The position numbers and the translations under genes were made by a program. Shown piece by piece: positions 1 to 6,742 of a stretch of 11,109 nucleotides of DNA; position 1 is the stretch's first letter, and each line of letters starts with the position of its first letter. The notes under the pieces are model-generated. The model had not been told where the DNA came from. It saw only the letters and a list, made by a program, of their open reading frames with translations, and searched no databases. Source of the stretch: Desulfobacteraceae bacterium. GTDB lineage: Bacteria > Desulfobacterota > Desulfobacteria > Desulfobacterales > UBA11574. Where the stretch lies: assembly GCA_013203195.1 (NCBI GenBank), contig JABMQM010000431.1:1-11109 (forward strand). Reading direction: 5' to 3'.

Positions 1-482
1 ATTTTGAATTGACCGTCCACCCGACCGACACGCACCGATGCGATGGGTCCTGCAAAGGGAATATCAGATATTTCGAGGGCGGCCGATGCCCCGATCATCG
101 CTAAAATATCGGGATCATTCTCCTGGTCCATGGAGAGTACCGTTGCAATCATTTGAGTTTCACAGCGGTATTCTTTGGGGAAGAGCGGTCGAATAGGGCG
201 GTCGATGAGACGGGCTGTTAATGTCTCTTTTTCTGAGGGTCTTCCGATTTCACGTCTGAAATAATTTCCCGGTATCCGACCTGCTGCATAAATTTTTTCC
301 TGATATTCAACAGTTAGCGGTAAAAAATCAATCGGACGTTTTTCTTTGGTCGATACCACCGTTACCAGTACAATGGTGTCGCCATATTTAACCACAACCG
401 AACCGGAAGCCTGCTTGGCAACTTTTCCGGTCTCGATACTCAGAGATCTCCCTCCGATTTCTGTTTTAAGTACAGTTTCCAT
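1..482 (-). CDS. pnp: Polyribonucleotide nucleotidyltransferase (PNPase), N-terminal part
   Basis: PNPase is the phosphorolytic 3'-to-5' exoribonuclease that degrades mRNA with phosphate and can add tails in reverse. The 160 complete codons seen here form most of the first RNase PH-like domain. The protein starts METVLKTEIGGRSLSIETGK, and residues 74-90 contain the conserved block YFRREIGRPSEKE, followed by LTARLIDRPIRPLFP at 88-102, all typical of PNPase. The gene continues past the left edge, so the second RNase PH, KH and S1 domains are not visible. The ATG at 482-480 is preceded by AGGAGA about 6 nt upstream, a good ribosome binding site. It is the last gene of the cluster, downstream of rpsO, as in many bacteria. 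Two hairpins lie in the 225-bp spacer before it, so it may be partly uncoupled from rpsO. Confidence 0.96.
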   Translation of the reverse strand, partial: METVLKTEIGGRSLSIETGKVAKQASGSVVVKYGDTIVLVTVVSTKEKRPIDFLPLTVEYQEKIYAAGRIPGNYFRREIGRPSEKETLTARLIDRPIRPLFPKEYRCETQMIATVLSMDQENDPDILAMIGASAALEISDIPFAGPIASVRVGRVDGQFK

Positions 483-549
483 ATTTATCTCCTAAACAGC
501 TATTCAAAAAATCACATGATTTCAGGCTAACTGTTGGTAAAATTTAATT

Positions 550-574
550 AAAAAGGGCCGGCATAATCACCGGC
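550..574 (-). terminator. Probable intrinsic terminator between rpsO and pnp
   Basis: Read on the minus strand, a 5-bp G+C stem (GCCGG paired with CCGGC, + strand arms 557-561 and 570-574) with an 8-nt loop is followed by CC and five T residues, then more A/T. This is the layout of a short Rho-independent terminator and would end, or attenuate, rpsO transcripts before pnp. The stem is short, so partial read-through into pnp is likely. Confidence 0.6.
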
Positions 575-582
575 GGTAAGAC

Positions 583-614
583 AAACAATACCAGGCAGCG
601 GCCTGGTATTGTTT
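583..614 (-). promoter_or_regulatory. Long perfect stem-loop in the rpsO-pnp spacer
   Basis: A perfect 14-bp inverted repeat (arms 583-596 and 601-614, AAACAATACCAGGC and its complement) encloses a 4-nt loop. On the minus strand it is followed by a T-rich stretch (TTGTTTGTCTT), so it could act as a terminator. It could also be a processing or stability element: in E. coli the pnp leader carries a long stem cut by RNase III in PNPase autoregulation. The similarity here is one of position only. A second CCTGGTAT copy at 691-698 could compete for pairing. Confidence 0.6.
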
Positions 615-707
615 TGCAAAGCATACATTTCCGAGTCGGATATTATAAACATCTGGAGTTTAGAGCAGTGTTAAAGCCCTCGGTCGGTAACCTGGTATAA
701 AAAGAGC

Positions 708-977
708 CTATCTCCTCAATCCCAAGGATTCGATGATGGTCCTGTATCGTTTTACATCCTTGTTTTTAACGTAGTTCAAAAGCCGGCGCCGTCTGCCGAC
801 TAAAATCAGCAAACCTCTTCGGGAATGATGATCCTTTTTATGAACCTTCAGATGTTCCGTAAGATACACAATACGTTGTGTTAAAAGCCCAACCTGTACC
901 TCCGGCGAACCGGTATCGGCCTCATGCAGCTTGAACCGCTCTATCATCTCCTTTTTGTCTTGTGATGTTGAAACCAA
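708..977 (-). CDS. rpsO: 30S ribosomal protein S15
   Basis: S15 is a primary 16S rRNA-binding protein of the 30S platform. The 89-residue product contains the family signatures DTGSPEVQV (residues 21-29) and HKKDHHSRRGLL (46-57), and ends in LGLRR as S15 proteins do. His42, Asp49 and Ser52, known 16S rRNA contacts in S15, are present. I chose the TTG at 977-975 as start: AGGAGG lies 9 nt upstream (987-992 on the + strand), and this start gives exactly the usual 89 residues. The open frame extends 18 codons further upstream to another possible start, but that extension reads through the ribosome binding site and has no S15 similarity. The gene sits between truB and pnp, its usual place. The stop is TAG. 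Confidence 0.97.
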   Translation of the reverse strand: MVSTSQDKKEMIERFKLHEADTGSPEVQVGLLTQRIVYLTEHLKVHKKDHHSRRGLLILVGRRRRLLNYVKNKDVKRYRTIIESLGLRR

Positions 978-1043
978 TTCTTTTCGCCTCCTGTATTTGA
1001 AATTACAACAAATTTTTTTGAATTGCAACAATGCTTGCCAATC

Positions 1044-1111
1044 TCGCAGAAATTCGACTTTCTGCGACCCTGAGACTTCGGCGTGAGCTCAGTCAACCGC
1101 TCAGACCGAAG
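1044..1111. repeat. Compound palindromic element in the truB-rpsO spacer
   Basis: Two adjacent inverted repeats are visible. The first is a perfect 9-bp stem (TCGCAGAAA at 1044-1052 with TTTCTGCGA at 1059-1067) with a 6-nt loop. The second has an outer 6-bp stem (CTTCGG 1076-1081 with CCGAAG 1106-1111), a 2-nt internal loop, and an inner 5-bp stem (TGAGC 1084-1088 with GCTCA 1099-1103). Neither is followed by a convincing T tract on either strand. The structure looks like a small non-coding repetitive extragenic palindrome or MITE-like element; family membership is inference. Confidence 0.55.
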
Positions 1112-1152
1112 GGAGATCCCCAAGTCTTGCTACACCTATAAAATAATACAAC

Positions 1153-1165
1153 CCGCCTGAGGCGG
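1153..1165. repeat. Short hairpin just downstream of truB
   Basis: CCGCC (1153-1157) and GGCGG (1161-1165) form a 5-bp G+C stem with a 3-nt loop, 35 bp past the truB stop. On the minus strand it is followed by GTTGTATTATTTTA, T-rich but interrupted, so it could be a weak terminator or RNA-stability hairpin at the truB 3' end. Alternatively it is part of the palindromic repeat cluster in this spacer. Confidence 0.4.
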
Positions 1166-1199
1166 ACAAACGCAGTAGATGGAACTTTTTACGACGCCA

Positions 1200-2102
1200 T
1201 CAGTTGAATACACAACAATAACTATACCTGCTGCTTGCAGGTGTATATTCTAAAACGGCAATAAGATCCTTATCAGTATCGACGATTTTGATAAAGCCCT
1301 TTGAAACATCTATTTGTTCGGGCTTAACATCCTTTTTGGTTACAATTTTGCCATACATAATTTTGGCAGTCAATGCTTTATCGGCAATGTGTTCGGGCAT
1401 TTGCTGCAACGCATTTGACATGCTTATTATATGCTCGGGCAGTTTTCCGGATAAAGCAAGTTCTTTTAGTCGTTGAATTGTTAAGGCCTCATCTATTGTA
1501 AATCCGCTGCTCTCGATTCTCCTGAGATCCTTAAGGTGCCCACCGCATCCTAAGGCCGTGCCAATGTCGGCGCAAAGTGTACGGATATATGTCCCTGCGC
1601 TGCAGGCAACCATAAAATGTACCAGCGGTAAATCAATTTTAAGTACTTCAATGGTTGCGATAGATACTCGTCTTGCCGGTTTCTGAAAAGGTTTACCGCT
1701 TCTTGCAAGTTTGTGGAGGGGCACCCCTTTATGCTTCAATGCCGAATAAACCGGCGGCAATTGCTCAAGTGTCCCTTCAAACTGCTTAAATACGGATCGT
1801 ATCGCTTGATCCGTAAAGTTTACCGCACTGCTGGTAGCTGTTACCGTTCCGGTGAAATCCTGGGTGTCTGTTGCAACTCCCAGGTGCAGAACAGCCTCGT
1901 ATTTTTTACTGCTGTGTAAAAAAAACCTTGCAAGCTTTGTCGCCCGATTCACACAGCATATCAAGACACCTGTTGCAAAAGGATCAAGCGTGCCGGTGTG
2001 CCCTATTTTTCCGGCGCCAAGTAGTTTTTTTACAACGGCCACCATCTGGGCAGATGTTGTGTTAGTGGGCTTATCAACAACTAAAATTCCGCTTAAGTTC
2101 AT
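1200..2102 (-). CDS. truB: tRNA pseudouridine(55) synthase TruB
   Basis: TruB isomerises uridine 55 to pseudouridine in the T loop of tRNAs and also acts as a tRNA-folding chaperone. The 300-residue protein, normal for the family, begins with the LVVDKP block (residues 7-12) and carries HTGTLDPFATGVL (35-47), in which Asp40 is the expected catalytic aspartate. ATKLARFFL (54-62), KKYEA (66-70) and YIRTLCADIG follow, as in other TruB proteins. The C-terminal 80 or so residues would be the TruB C-terminal/PUA-like RNA-binding region and are less conserved; the protein ends in YCCVFN. The ATG lies 16 bp after the nrnA stop with no strong Shine-Dalgarno sequence, so translation may depend on coupling to nrnA. 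A 222-bp palindrome-rich spacer separates it from rpsO. Confidence 0.95.
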   Translation of the reverse strand: MNLSGILVVDKPTNTTSAQMVAVVKKLLGAGKIGHTGTLDPFATGVLICCVNRATKLARFFLHSSKKYEAVLHLGVATDTQDFTGTVTATSSAVNFTDQAIRSVFKQFEGTLEQLPPVYSALKHKGVPLHKLARSGKPFQKPARRVSIATIEVLKIDLPLVHFMVACSAGTYIRTLCADIGTALGCGGHLKDLRRIESSGFTIDEALTIQRLKELALSGKLPEHIISMSNALQQMPEHIADKALTAKIMYGKIVTKKDVKPEQIDVSKGFIKIVDTDKDLIAVLEYTPASSRYSYCCVFN

Positions 2103-2118
2103 GCTGCATTTATTCGAA

Positions 2119-3087
2119 TCACAATCTTTCAGCCAGGTTAAATATTTTTAATTTTAGATCAGGAAGTGTCGACTCAATATTAAATCCGGCAGCACTGGAA
2201 TGACCGCCCCCCCCAAACGAGGAAGCTATTTCAGCCACATCAATTGTTCCATCGGACCGCAGGCTCACATGATAATTACCGCATGTTTCTGATGTTCCAT
2301 CACCATTTTGATGCTCCTGTATGAGCGCCGCAACTTTTACGTCCTCAATACGTCTTGCATAGTTAATCAGGCCGTCCACGTCTTCAGGCTGGGTCCGCGT
2401 CTTATTGAGCATGTCCTGAGAGAGAGTCATAATTGACAGTCTGCCGTTATATGAGATTTCAATGGAGTCAAGAGCAAGGTTCAGCAGCTTTATGCGGCCC
2501 AGAGAATAGGTGCCATACACACGCTGAGCAATTTTGTAAGGGTCGACGCCCAGCGTCACCATCTCTTCACAGATTGCAAAAGCAGCCTTATTCGTATTTG
2601 AAAATCGAAATGAACCCGTATCGGTCAAAATCCCCGTATATATGGAAGCTGCAATGTTTTCGTCAATGGAAACAGACAACTGTTTTATCAGGCGATACAC
2701 GATTTCTGCGGTGGCGCATGCGGACGTATCTATTAGTTGCAGATCGCCAAAGCCGGCATTGGTGACATGGTGATCAATGTTGATGATGACCGGTATCCGA
2801 CGCACCATTGAAACCGCCTCTCCGATCCGGTCCAAGGCACCGCAATCAAGGATAACAGCCGTGTCAAATGTTTGGTTGCCGACTTCTCGAACAACGCTGT
2901 TCACGGCCGGCAGAAACCGATACACAGCCGGAATGGGACTTTCATTGTATAATGTTGTTTTTTTGCTGATTGCTTTAAGAGCAAGCCCCATAGCGATCAG
3001 GGAGCCGATGGCATCGCCGTCCGGATTGGCGTGGGAAACAACTAAAATACTTTTACTGTTTTGCAAATGACTTATTATTTTATCCAT
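2119..3087 (-). CDS. nrnA: DHH/DHHA1 phosphoesterase, NrnA-type oligoribonuclease/pAp phosphatase
   Basis: This family degrades short RNA oligonucleotides, and often 3'-phosphoadenosine 5'-phosphate, which completes the work of exonucleases such as PNPase. With the ATG start the protein has 322 residues. Metal-binding motifs of the DHH domain are in order: NPDGDAIGS (about 21-29), VILDCG with an Asp near 81, the DHH triad at 105-107, and LTDTGSFRF with an Asp near 156. The DHHA1 signature GGGGHSSAAGF starts at 292. The ATG at 3087-3085 overlaps the end of rbfA by 8 bp; a TTG four codons earlier is also possible. Neither has a clear ribosome binding site, which suggests translational coupling to rbfA. 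A substrate preference between nanoRNA, pAp and cyclic dinucleotide products cannot be read from the sequence. Confidence 0.93.
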   Translation of the reverse strand: MDKIISHLQNSKSILVVSHANPDGDAIGSLIAMGLALKAISKKTTLYNESPIPAVYRFLPAVNSVVREVGNQTFDTAVILDCGALDRIGEAVSMVRRIPVIINIDHHVTNAGFGDLQLIDTSACATAEIVYRLIKQLSVSIDENIAASIYTGILTDTGSFRFSNTNKAAFAICEEMVTLGVDPYKIAQRVYGTYSLGRIKLLNLALDSIEISYNGRLSIMTLSQDMLNKTRTQPEDVDGLINYARRIEDVKVAALIQEHQNGDGTSETCGNYHVSLRSDGTIDVAEIASSFGGGGHSSAAGFNIESTLPDLKLKIFNLAERL

Positions 3088-3433
3088 TGTCTGTTTCAAT
3101 AGATTTCAGCACTTTATCTATGTGTGATCCGTATTCAAAAGATTCATCGTAAAAAAATTTAATCTCGGGCATATATCGCAAACCTAACTGCTCGGCCAGG
3201 GTCCGTTTTACATACCCGCGCGCGCTGTTGAAACCTTCGGCAGCTTTCTTGCTGCTGTTTTTGCCTCCCGATGTCGTAAAATAGATCCGTGCCGTCTTTA
3301 AATCACGGGACATCTTTACGCCCGTAATTGTAGCCATTTCAAGACGAGGATCTTTAATGTTTTTTTTCAAGATGTCAGACAGAACCTTTTGGATATGGCC
3401 GCTGACTCTTTCGGAGCGCGCAAATGGTTTCAT
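3080..3433 (-). CDS. rbfA: 30S ribosome-binding factor RbfA
   Basis: RbfA binds the immature 30S subunit near the 5' end of 16S rRNA and assists late maturation and cold adaptation. The 117-residue product is the usual size and forms a single KH-like fold. Recognisable parts are MKPFARSERVSGHIQKVLSD at the start, KDPRL (26-30), the strand ARIYFTTSG and the C-terminal RYMPEIKFFYDES. The ATG at 3433 lacks a clear Shine-Dalgarno sequence. Instead, a 5-bp hairpin ends 12 nt before the start codon, close to where the ribosome would bind. It follows ylxP by 66 bp and overlaps the start of nrnA. The hairpins in its leader resemble those in front of rimP, another 30S maturation gene. Confidence 0.95.
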   Translation of the reverse strand: MKPFARSERVSGHIQKVLSDILKKNIKDPRLEMATITGVKMSRDLKTARIYFTTSGGKNSSKKAAEGFNSARGYVKRTLAEQLGLRYMPEIKFFYDESFEYGSHIDKVLKSIETDNG

Positions 3434-3445
3434 TTTATTTTTTCA

Positions 3446-3499
3446 GCAGCGCAGCTGCCTTTTATAAAATCGGGTTATAAAATCGCGTAGCGATTTTAT
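3446..3499 (-). promoter_or_regulatory. Two-hairpin leader upstream of rbfA
   Basis: The ylxP-rbfA spacer contains a perfect 10-bp stem (ATAAAATCGC 3477-3486 with GCGATTTTAT 3490-3499, loop GTA), followed on the minus strand by a 5-bp stem GCAGC/GCTGC (3446-3450 and 3454-3458) with a 3-nt loop. An 11-bp direct repeat TTATAAAATCG occurs at 3462-3472 and 3475-3485. The first hairpin closely matches the one at 8848-8867 before rimP. It may be a dispersed palindrome or a translational control element; it lacks a terminator T tract. Confidence 0.5.
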
Positions 3500-3787
3500 T
3501 TATAAATTAATTATCTCCATTTCAGTATCAATAATCTCGGCCAGTCCCAATTCTTCTGCCAGATTGAATATTTTGTCAATCTTAGCGTTTATCACCTTGC
3601 GATTGTTGCCGACCAGTGCAAAACCTATTTCAGCCCTTTGGTAGATATCATTTGCTCCAACTTCGGCAGCCGAAACATTAAAGTTGTTGCGCAGCCGGCT
3701 GATAATCGATTTTACAACTTTGCGTTTGCCTTTCAGCGACCGGCAGTCATGCAGCCTGAATGTTATGATCCCCAAGCCGACAACCAT
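3500..3787 (-). CDS. ylxP: DUF503 family protein, YlxP-like
   Basis: The product is a 95-residue protein of the DUF503 (YlxP) family, small alpha-beta proteins usually encoded between infB and rbfA. Family hallmarks seen are the N-terminal strand VVGLGIITFRLHDCRSLKGK (residues 2-21), then RKVVKSIISRLRNNFNVSAA and an ending in EMEII. A role near ribosome assembly or initiation is suggested by its constant neighbours, but I know no firmly established biochemical activity for it. The ATG at 3787 has GAGG about 6 nt upstream. A 136-bp spacer separates it from infB and carries a repeat that recurs upstream of rimO. No signal peptide or membrane segment is visible. Confidence 0.9.
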   Translation of the reverse strand: MVVGLGIITFRLHDCRSLKGKRKVVKSIISRLRNNFNVSAAEVGANDIYQRAEIGFALVGNNRKVINAKIDKIFNLAEELGLAEIIDTEMEIINL

Positions 3788-3826
3788 GACACCCTCAAAG
3801 TTATTGGTAGTTCGGTAACGGAAGTC

Positions 3827-3865
3827 ATCCTTACTTTATCCAGTATCAGCGTGTTAAATGGCACA
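3827..3865 (-). repeat. Dispersed repeat, copy A (infB-ylxP spacer)
   Basis: Read on the minus strand this 39-bp block begins TGTGCCATTTAACA and continues through GCTGATACTGGA to a TAAAGTAAGGAT end. The first 27 bp match + strand 9683-9709 at 26 of 27 positions, and the last 12 bp match 9731-9742 at 11 of 12. The other copy contains a 21-bp insertion at the junction. Each copy lies upstream of, and in the same orientation as, the next gene (ylxP here, rimO there). Confidence 0.7.
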
Positions 3866-3923
3866 AGTGACAAATTTTTATATATACCCTCTTTGACGCC
3901 GGGTTGTCCGGATTATGGTGTTA

Positions 3924-6626
3924 CTATTCAAGTTCAGGCCTGATTTCTTCCATGTAATAGCATTCGAGTATATCGCTAACTTTGACGTCATTATAATTCT
4001 CAATGCCGATGCCGCATTCATAACCGCTCTGGACTTCCTTGGCGTCGTCCTTAAAACGCCGCAGCGAAGAAATCTTGCCGTCATACAAGATAACCCAATC
4101 TCTTAAAATGCGCACCTTCTGCCCGCGCTCGATTTTTCCTTCTGTTATGTAACTACCTGCAATAGAGCCCACTTTGGGAACATGAAACACCTCGCGGACC
4201 TCGGCCCTTCCTAGAATATGTTCTTTGAAAGTAGACGACATCATACCGACTATGGCATTTTTGATATCATTAATAACATCGTAAATGATATTATAAAAAC
4301 GCATATCCACGTTTTCTCCGCCGGCCAGCGCCTGAACTTTGGAACTGGGACGCACATTAAATCCTATAATTATGGCCTCGGATACGGCGGCCAGAGAAAC
4401 GTCTGATTCCGTAAGGGTCCCGGTAGCTGCGTGGATCACCTTGATTTTGACTTCTTCATTGGATAGCTTTATCAGAGAATCCCTTAAAGCTTCAATCGAG
4501 CCGTGAACATCAGCTTTTAGTATGATGTTCAGGTCTTTAACCTCCCCTTCCTGTATTTGCTCATAAAGTTTTTCAAGACTTAAACGGCTGGTTTTGGCCA
4601 GCTCCAGGGATCGCTGTTTATGAGTTCGATGAGCACTAACCTGTTTGGCGTTCTTTTCGTCGGCAAGTGCGATGAACTCATCGCCGGCATTGGGCACCCC
4701 GGTCAAACCTATGATCTCTACCGGCATTGAAGGACCGGCTGAGGCCAGCTGAGCCCCTCGGTCGTTCAGCAGTGCGCGTACTTTTCCGTAATGCACACCA
4801 CAGACCACCGGATTATGGACTTTTAAAGTCCCTTGCTGTATCAGCACGGTGGCAACAGGTCCTCTGCCCGAATCCAGCTTGGCTTCCACTACATGGCCCA
4901 TGGCCAGCTTGTCCGGGTTGGCCTTCAATTCCAATAACTCGGCCTGCAGAAGGATCATTTCGAGCAAATCGTCTATGCCTCGATTCTCTAAAGCAGAGAC
5001 ATTGATAAAAATGGTATCGCCGCCCCATTCCTCGGGCGCCAGGCCGACATCGGCAAGCTCGCGTTTAACACGTTCGGGCTCGGCATTGGCTTTGTCGATT
5101 TTGTTAATGGCCACAATGATTGGAACCTGGGCTGCTTTGGCGTGGTTGATCGCTTCGATGGTCTGCGGCATGACACCATCATCAGCGGCAACAACCAGAA
5201 CTACCAAATCGGTGATTTTGGCACCGCGGGCACGCATTGCTGTAAAAGCCTCATGACCCGGTGTATCCAAAAAAATGATTTGGCCTTTATCCGTGGCAAC
5301 ATTGTAGGCTCCAATGTGCTGTGTAATTCCTCCGGCTTCATTTTCGGTAACCTTGGTTTTACGAATTACATCCAGCAAAGATGTCTTACCATGATCGACA
5401 TGTCCCATAACGGTAACCACCGGAGGCCTCTCGATGAGCGTGGCAGGGTCATCTTTTTCCACCTTTAAAAGTACTTCTTCCTCAAAGGATGCTTTTTCGA
5501 GCTCGTAATCGAACTCTGCGGCAACAAGAACTGCGGTGTCAAAGTCTATGATCTGGTTTACGGTGGCCATAACACCCAAATCCATAAGCTTTTTAATCAT
5601 TTCACCGGCCTTAATTCCCATACGCTTGGCAAGCTCAGAAAGAGCAATGGTATCGTCAATCTTTACTCGGCGTTTTATGGCCTTGGGAGTTGTAATCTGG
5701 GGCTTTAGTTGAGAAACTGACGCTTTGGTTTTAGCACCCTTGCGCCCCTTGCGGCCCCGTCGAGTCGGAGTATAAAGGTCTGCCCCTTCAACAACCTCTT
5801 TTTTGCGGAACGAGATCTTCTTTTTAAAAAATTTCTTGTCTTGAACAGGTTCTTCAGGTCTTTTTTCCCTTTTCTTTTTCTTCTTTTCCTTTACAGGTAC
5901 TTCTGCCTTCCGTGCTTTGTCAACAGGATCAGCTTCCACCGGTCGTGGTCTCTTGGTAACCTTCGATTTCGGTCTTTTATCCTTGGCTTTTTCGCCCTTG
6001 GGGGCTTCTGTTTCAGGGGGAGGTTTTACCGGCAGTTTTATAATTTTTGCCGGAATCTCTTTTTTCTTTTTAGGTTTTGCTTTCTTTGCATCAGGTTTTT
6101 TCTTAAGCTTTGATACAATCGCCTTTTCAGGCTTTTTCATCTTCTTTTTAGCTATGGCAGGTTCATCTTCGCCGGCAGGCACATCGATCCGTTCCGCAGC
6201 ATCTTTTTTTGCGGCTTCTTTTTTCTTGGCAACTTTTTCGGTGACCTTTGCTTTTTGGGTGGTTTCAGCTTCGAGTTCTGCCGCTTTTTTCTTTTTTTGC
6301 GGCTGTTTTTTTACAGCTTCAGCCTTTTCAGGATGCGTTTCAGGCTCAGCAGCCGCTTCTGCTTTAACAGGTTCTTCCTTCACAGGTTTGCGGCGTCTTC
6401 GAATAATCGTCGGCCTAATACGCGTTTCCTCGACCTCTTTGATAACTTCCGCCTCTACGCCCTCTTCTGCCCCAAGCATTACCTTTTTAATCCTGGCAAC
6501 CGCCTTGCCATCCAGAGCACTCATATGGCTTTTTACAGGGATCTCCAGGTCATGTATTTTTTCGAGCAACGTCTTGTTGGTCATGTTAAGATCCCTGGCA
6601 AGCTCATATATTCTGATCTTTGCCAT
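3924..6626 (-). CDS. infB: Translation initiation factor IF-2
   Basis: IF2 is the GTPase that delivers initiator fMet-tRNA to the 30S subunit and promotes 50S joining. The 900-residue protein has an N-terminal IF2N domain (about 1-50), a very long Lys/Glu/Ala/Pro-rich linker (about 60-315), a second IF2N-type domain (about 320-372), and the G domain with G1 GHVDHGKT (408-415), G2 GGIT (432-435), G3 DTPGHE (454-459), G4 NKID (508-511) and G5 SAL (544-546). Domains II-IV follow, ending in an fMet-tRNA-binding barrel. The ATG is preceded by AAGGGGG about 6 nt upstream. The linker is low complexity with many lysine runs, common in IF2 but long here. nusA lies 116 bp upstream; that spacer holds alternative hairpins that may modulate read-through into infB. 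Confidence 0.98.
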   Translation of the reverse strand: MAKIRIYELARDLNMTNKTLLEKIHDLEIPVKSHMSALDGKAVARIKKVMLGAEEGVEAEVIKEVEETRIRPTIIRRRRKPVKEEPVKAEAAAEPETHPEKAEAVKKQPQKKKKAAELEAETTQKAKVTEKVAKKKEAAKKDAAERIDVPAGEDEPAIAKKKMKKPEKAIVSKLKKKPDAKKAKPKKKKEIPAKIIKLPVKPPPETEAPKGEKAKDKRPKSKVTKRPRPVEADPVDKARKAEVPVKEKKKKKREKRPEEPVQDKKFFKKKISFRKKEVVEGADLYTPTRRGRKGRKGAKTKASVSQLKPQITTPKAIKRRVKIDDTIALSELAKRMGIKAGEMIKKLMDLGVMATVNQIIDFDTAVLVAAEFDYELEKASFEEEVLLKVEKDDPATLIERPPVVTVMGHVDHGKTSLLDVIRKTKVTENEAGGITQHIGAYNVATDKGQIIFLDTPGHEAFTAMRARGAKITDLVVLVVAADDGVMPQTIEAINHAKAAQVPIIVAINKIDKANAEPERVKRELADVGLAPEEWGGDTIFINVSALENRGIDDLLEMILLQAELLELKANPDKLAMGHVVEAKLDSGRGPVATVLIQQGTLKVHNPVVCGVHYGKVRALLNDRGAQLASAGPSMPVEIIGLTGVPNAGDEFIALADEKNAKQVSAHRTHKQRSLELAKTSRLSLEKLYEQIQEGEVKDLNIILKADVHGSIEALRDSLIKLSNEEVKIKVIHAATGTLTESDVSLAAVSEAIIIGFNVRPSSKVQALAGGENVDMRFYNIIYDVINDIKNAIVGMMSSTFKEHILGRAEVREVFHVPKVGSIAGSYITEGKIERGQKVRILRDWVILYDGKISSLRRFKDDAKEVQSGYECGIGIENYNDVKVSDILECYYMEEIRPELE

Positions 6627-6665
6627 TAATCCCCCTTAGATTTAGGTTATGTTCGCAGACCTTTG

Positions 6666-6701
6666 AAAAACGCCCGCTTTTAGTCCCGCTAAAAGCGGGA
6701 C
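6666..6701 (-). promoter_or_regulatory. Mutually exclusive hairpins, one terminator-like, between nusA and infB
   Basis: Two overlapping inverted repeats share bases. One is an 11-bp stem (CCCGCTTTTAG 6673-6683 with CTAAAAGCGGG 6689-6699, 5-nt loop), which on the minus strand is followed by CG and five T residues, as in an intrinsic terminator. The other is an 8-bp stem (GTCCCGCT 6683-6690 with AGCGGGAC 6694-6701, 3-nt loop) that would be transcribed first and would break the longer one. A flanking 6-bp pair (CTTTGA 6661-6666 with TCAAAG 6710-6715) encloses both. The layout suits attenuation of infB, but a dispersed palindrome is equally possible. Confidence 0.55.
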
Positions 6702-6742
6702 AGGTCGTCTCAAAGCCTCACATTCTGCAATGATTATAAAAA

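Noticed and set aside
1000..1028. Promoter-like TTGCAA, 17 nt, TAATTT in front of rpsO on the minus strand
   Set aside because: The predicted start site falls on the rpsO ribosome binding site (987-992), and both hexamers are poor matches.
5917..6639. A 240-residue plus-strand open frame rich in Ser, Phe and Ala
   Set aside because: It lies antisense to the Lys/Glu/Ala-rich linker of infB; its composition is the complement of that low-complexity region, and no motif or ribosome binding site supports it.
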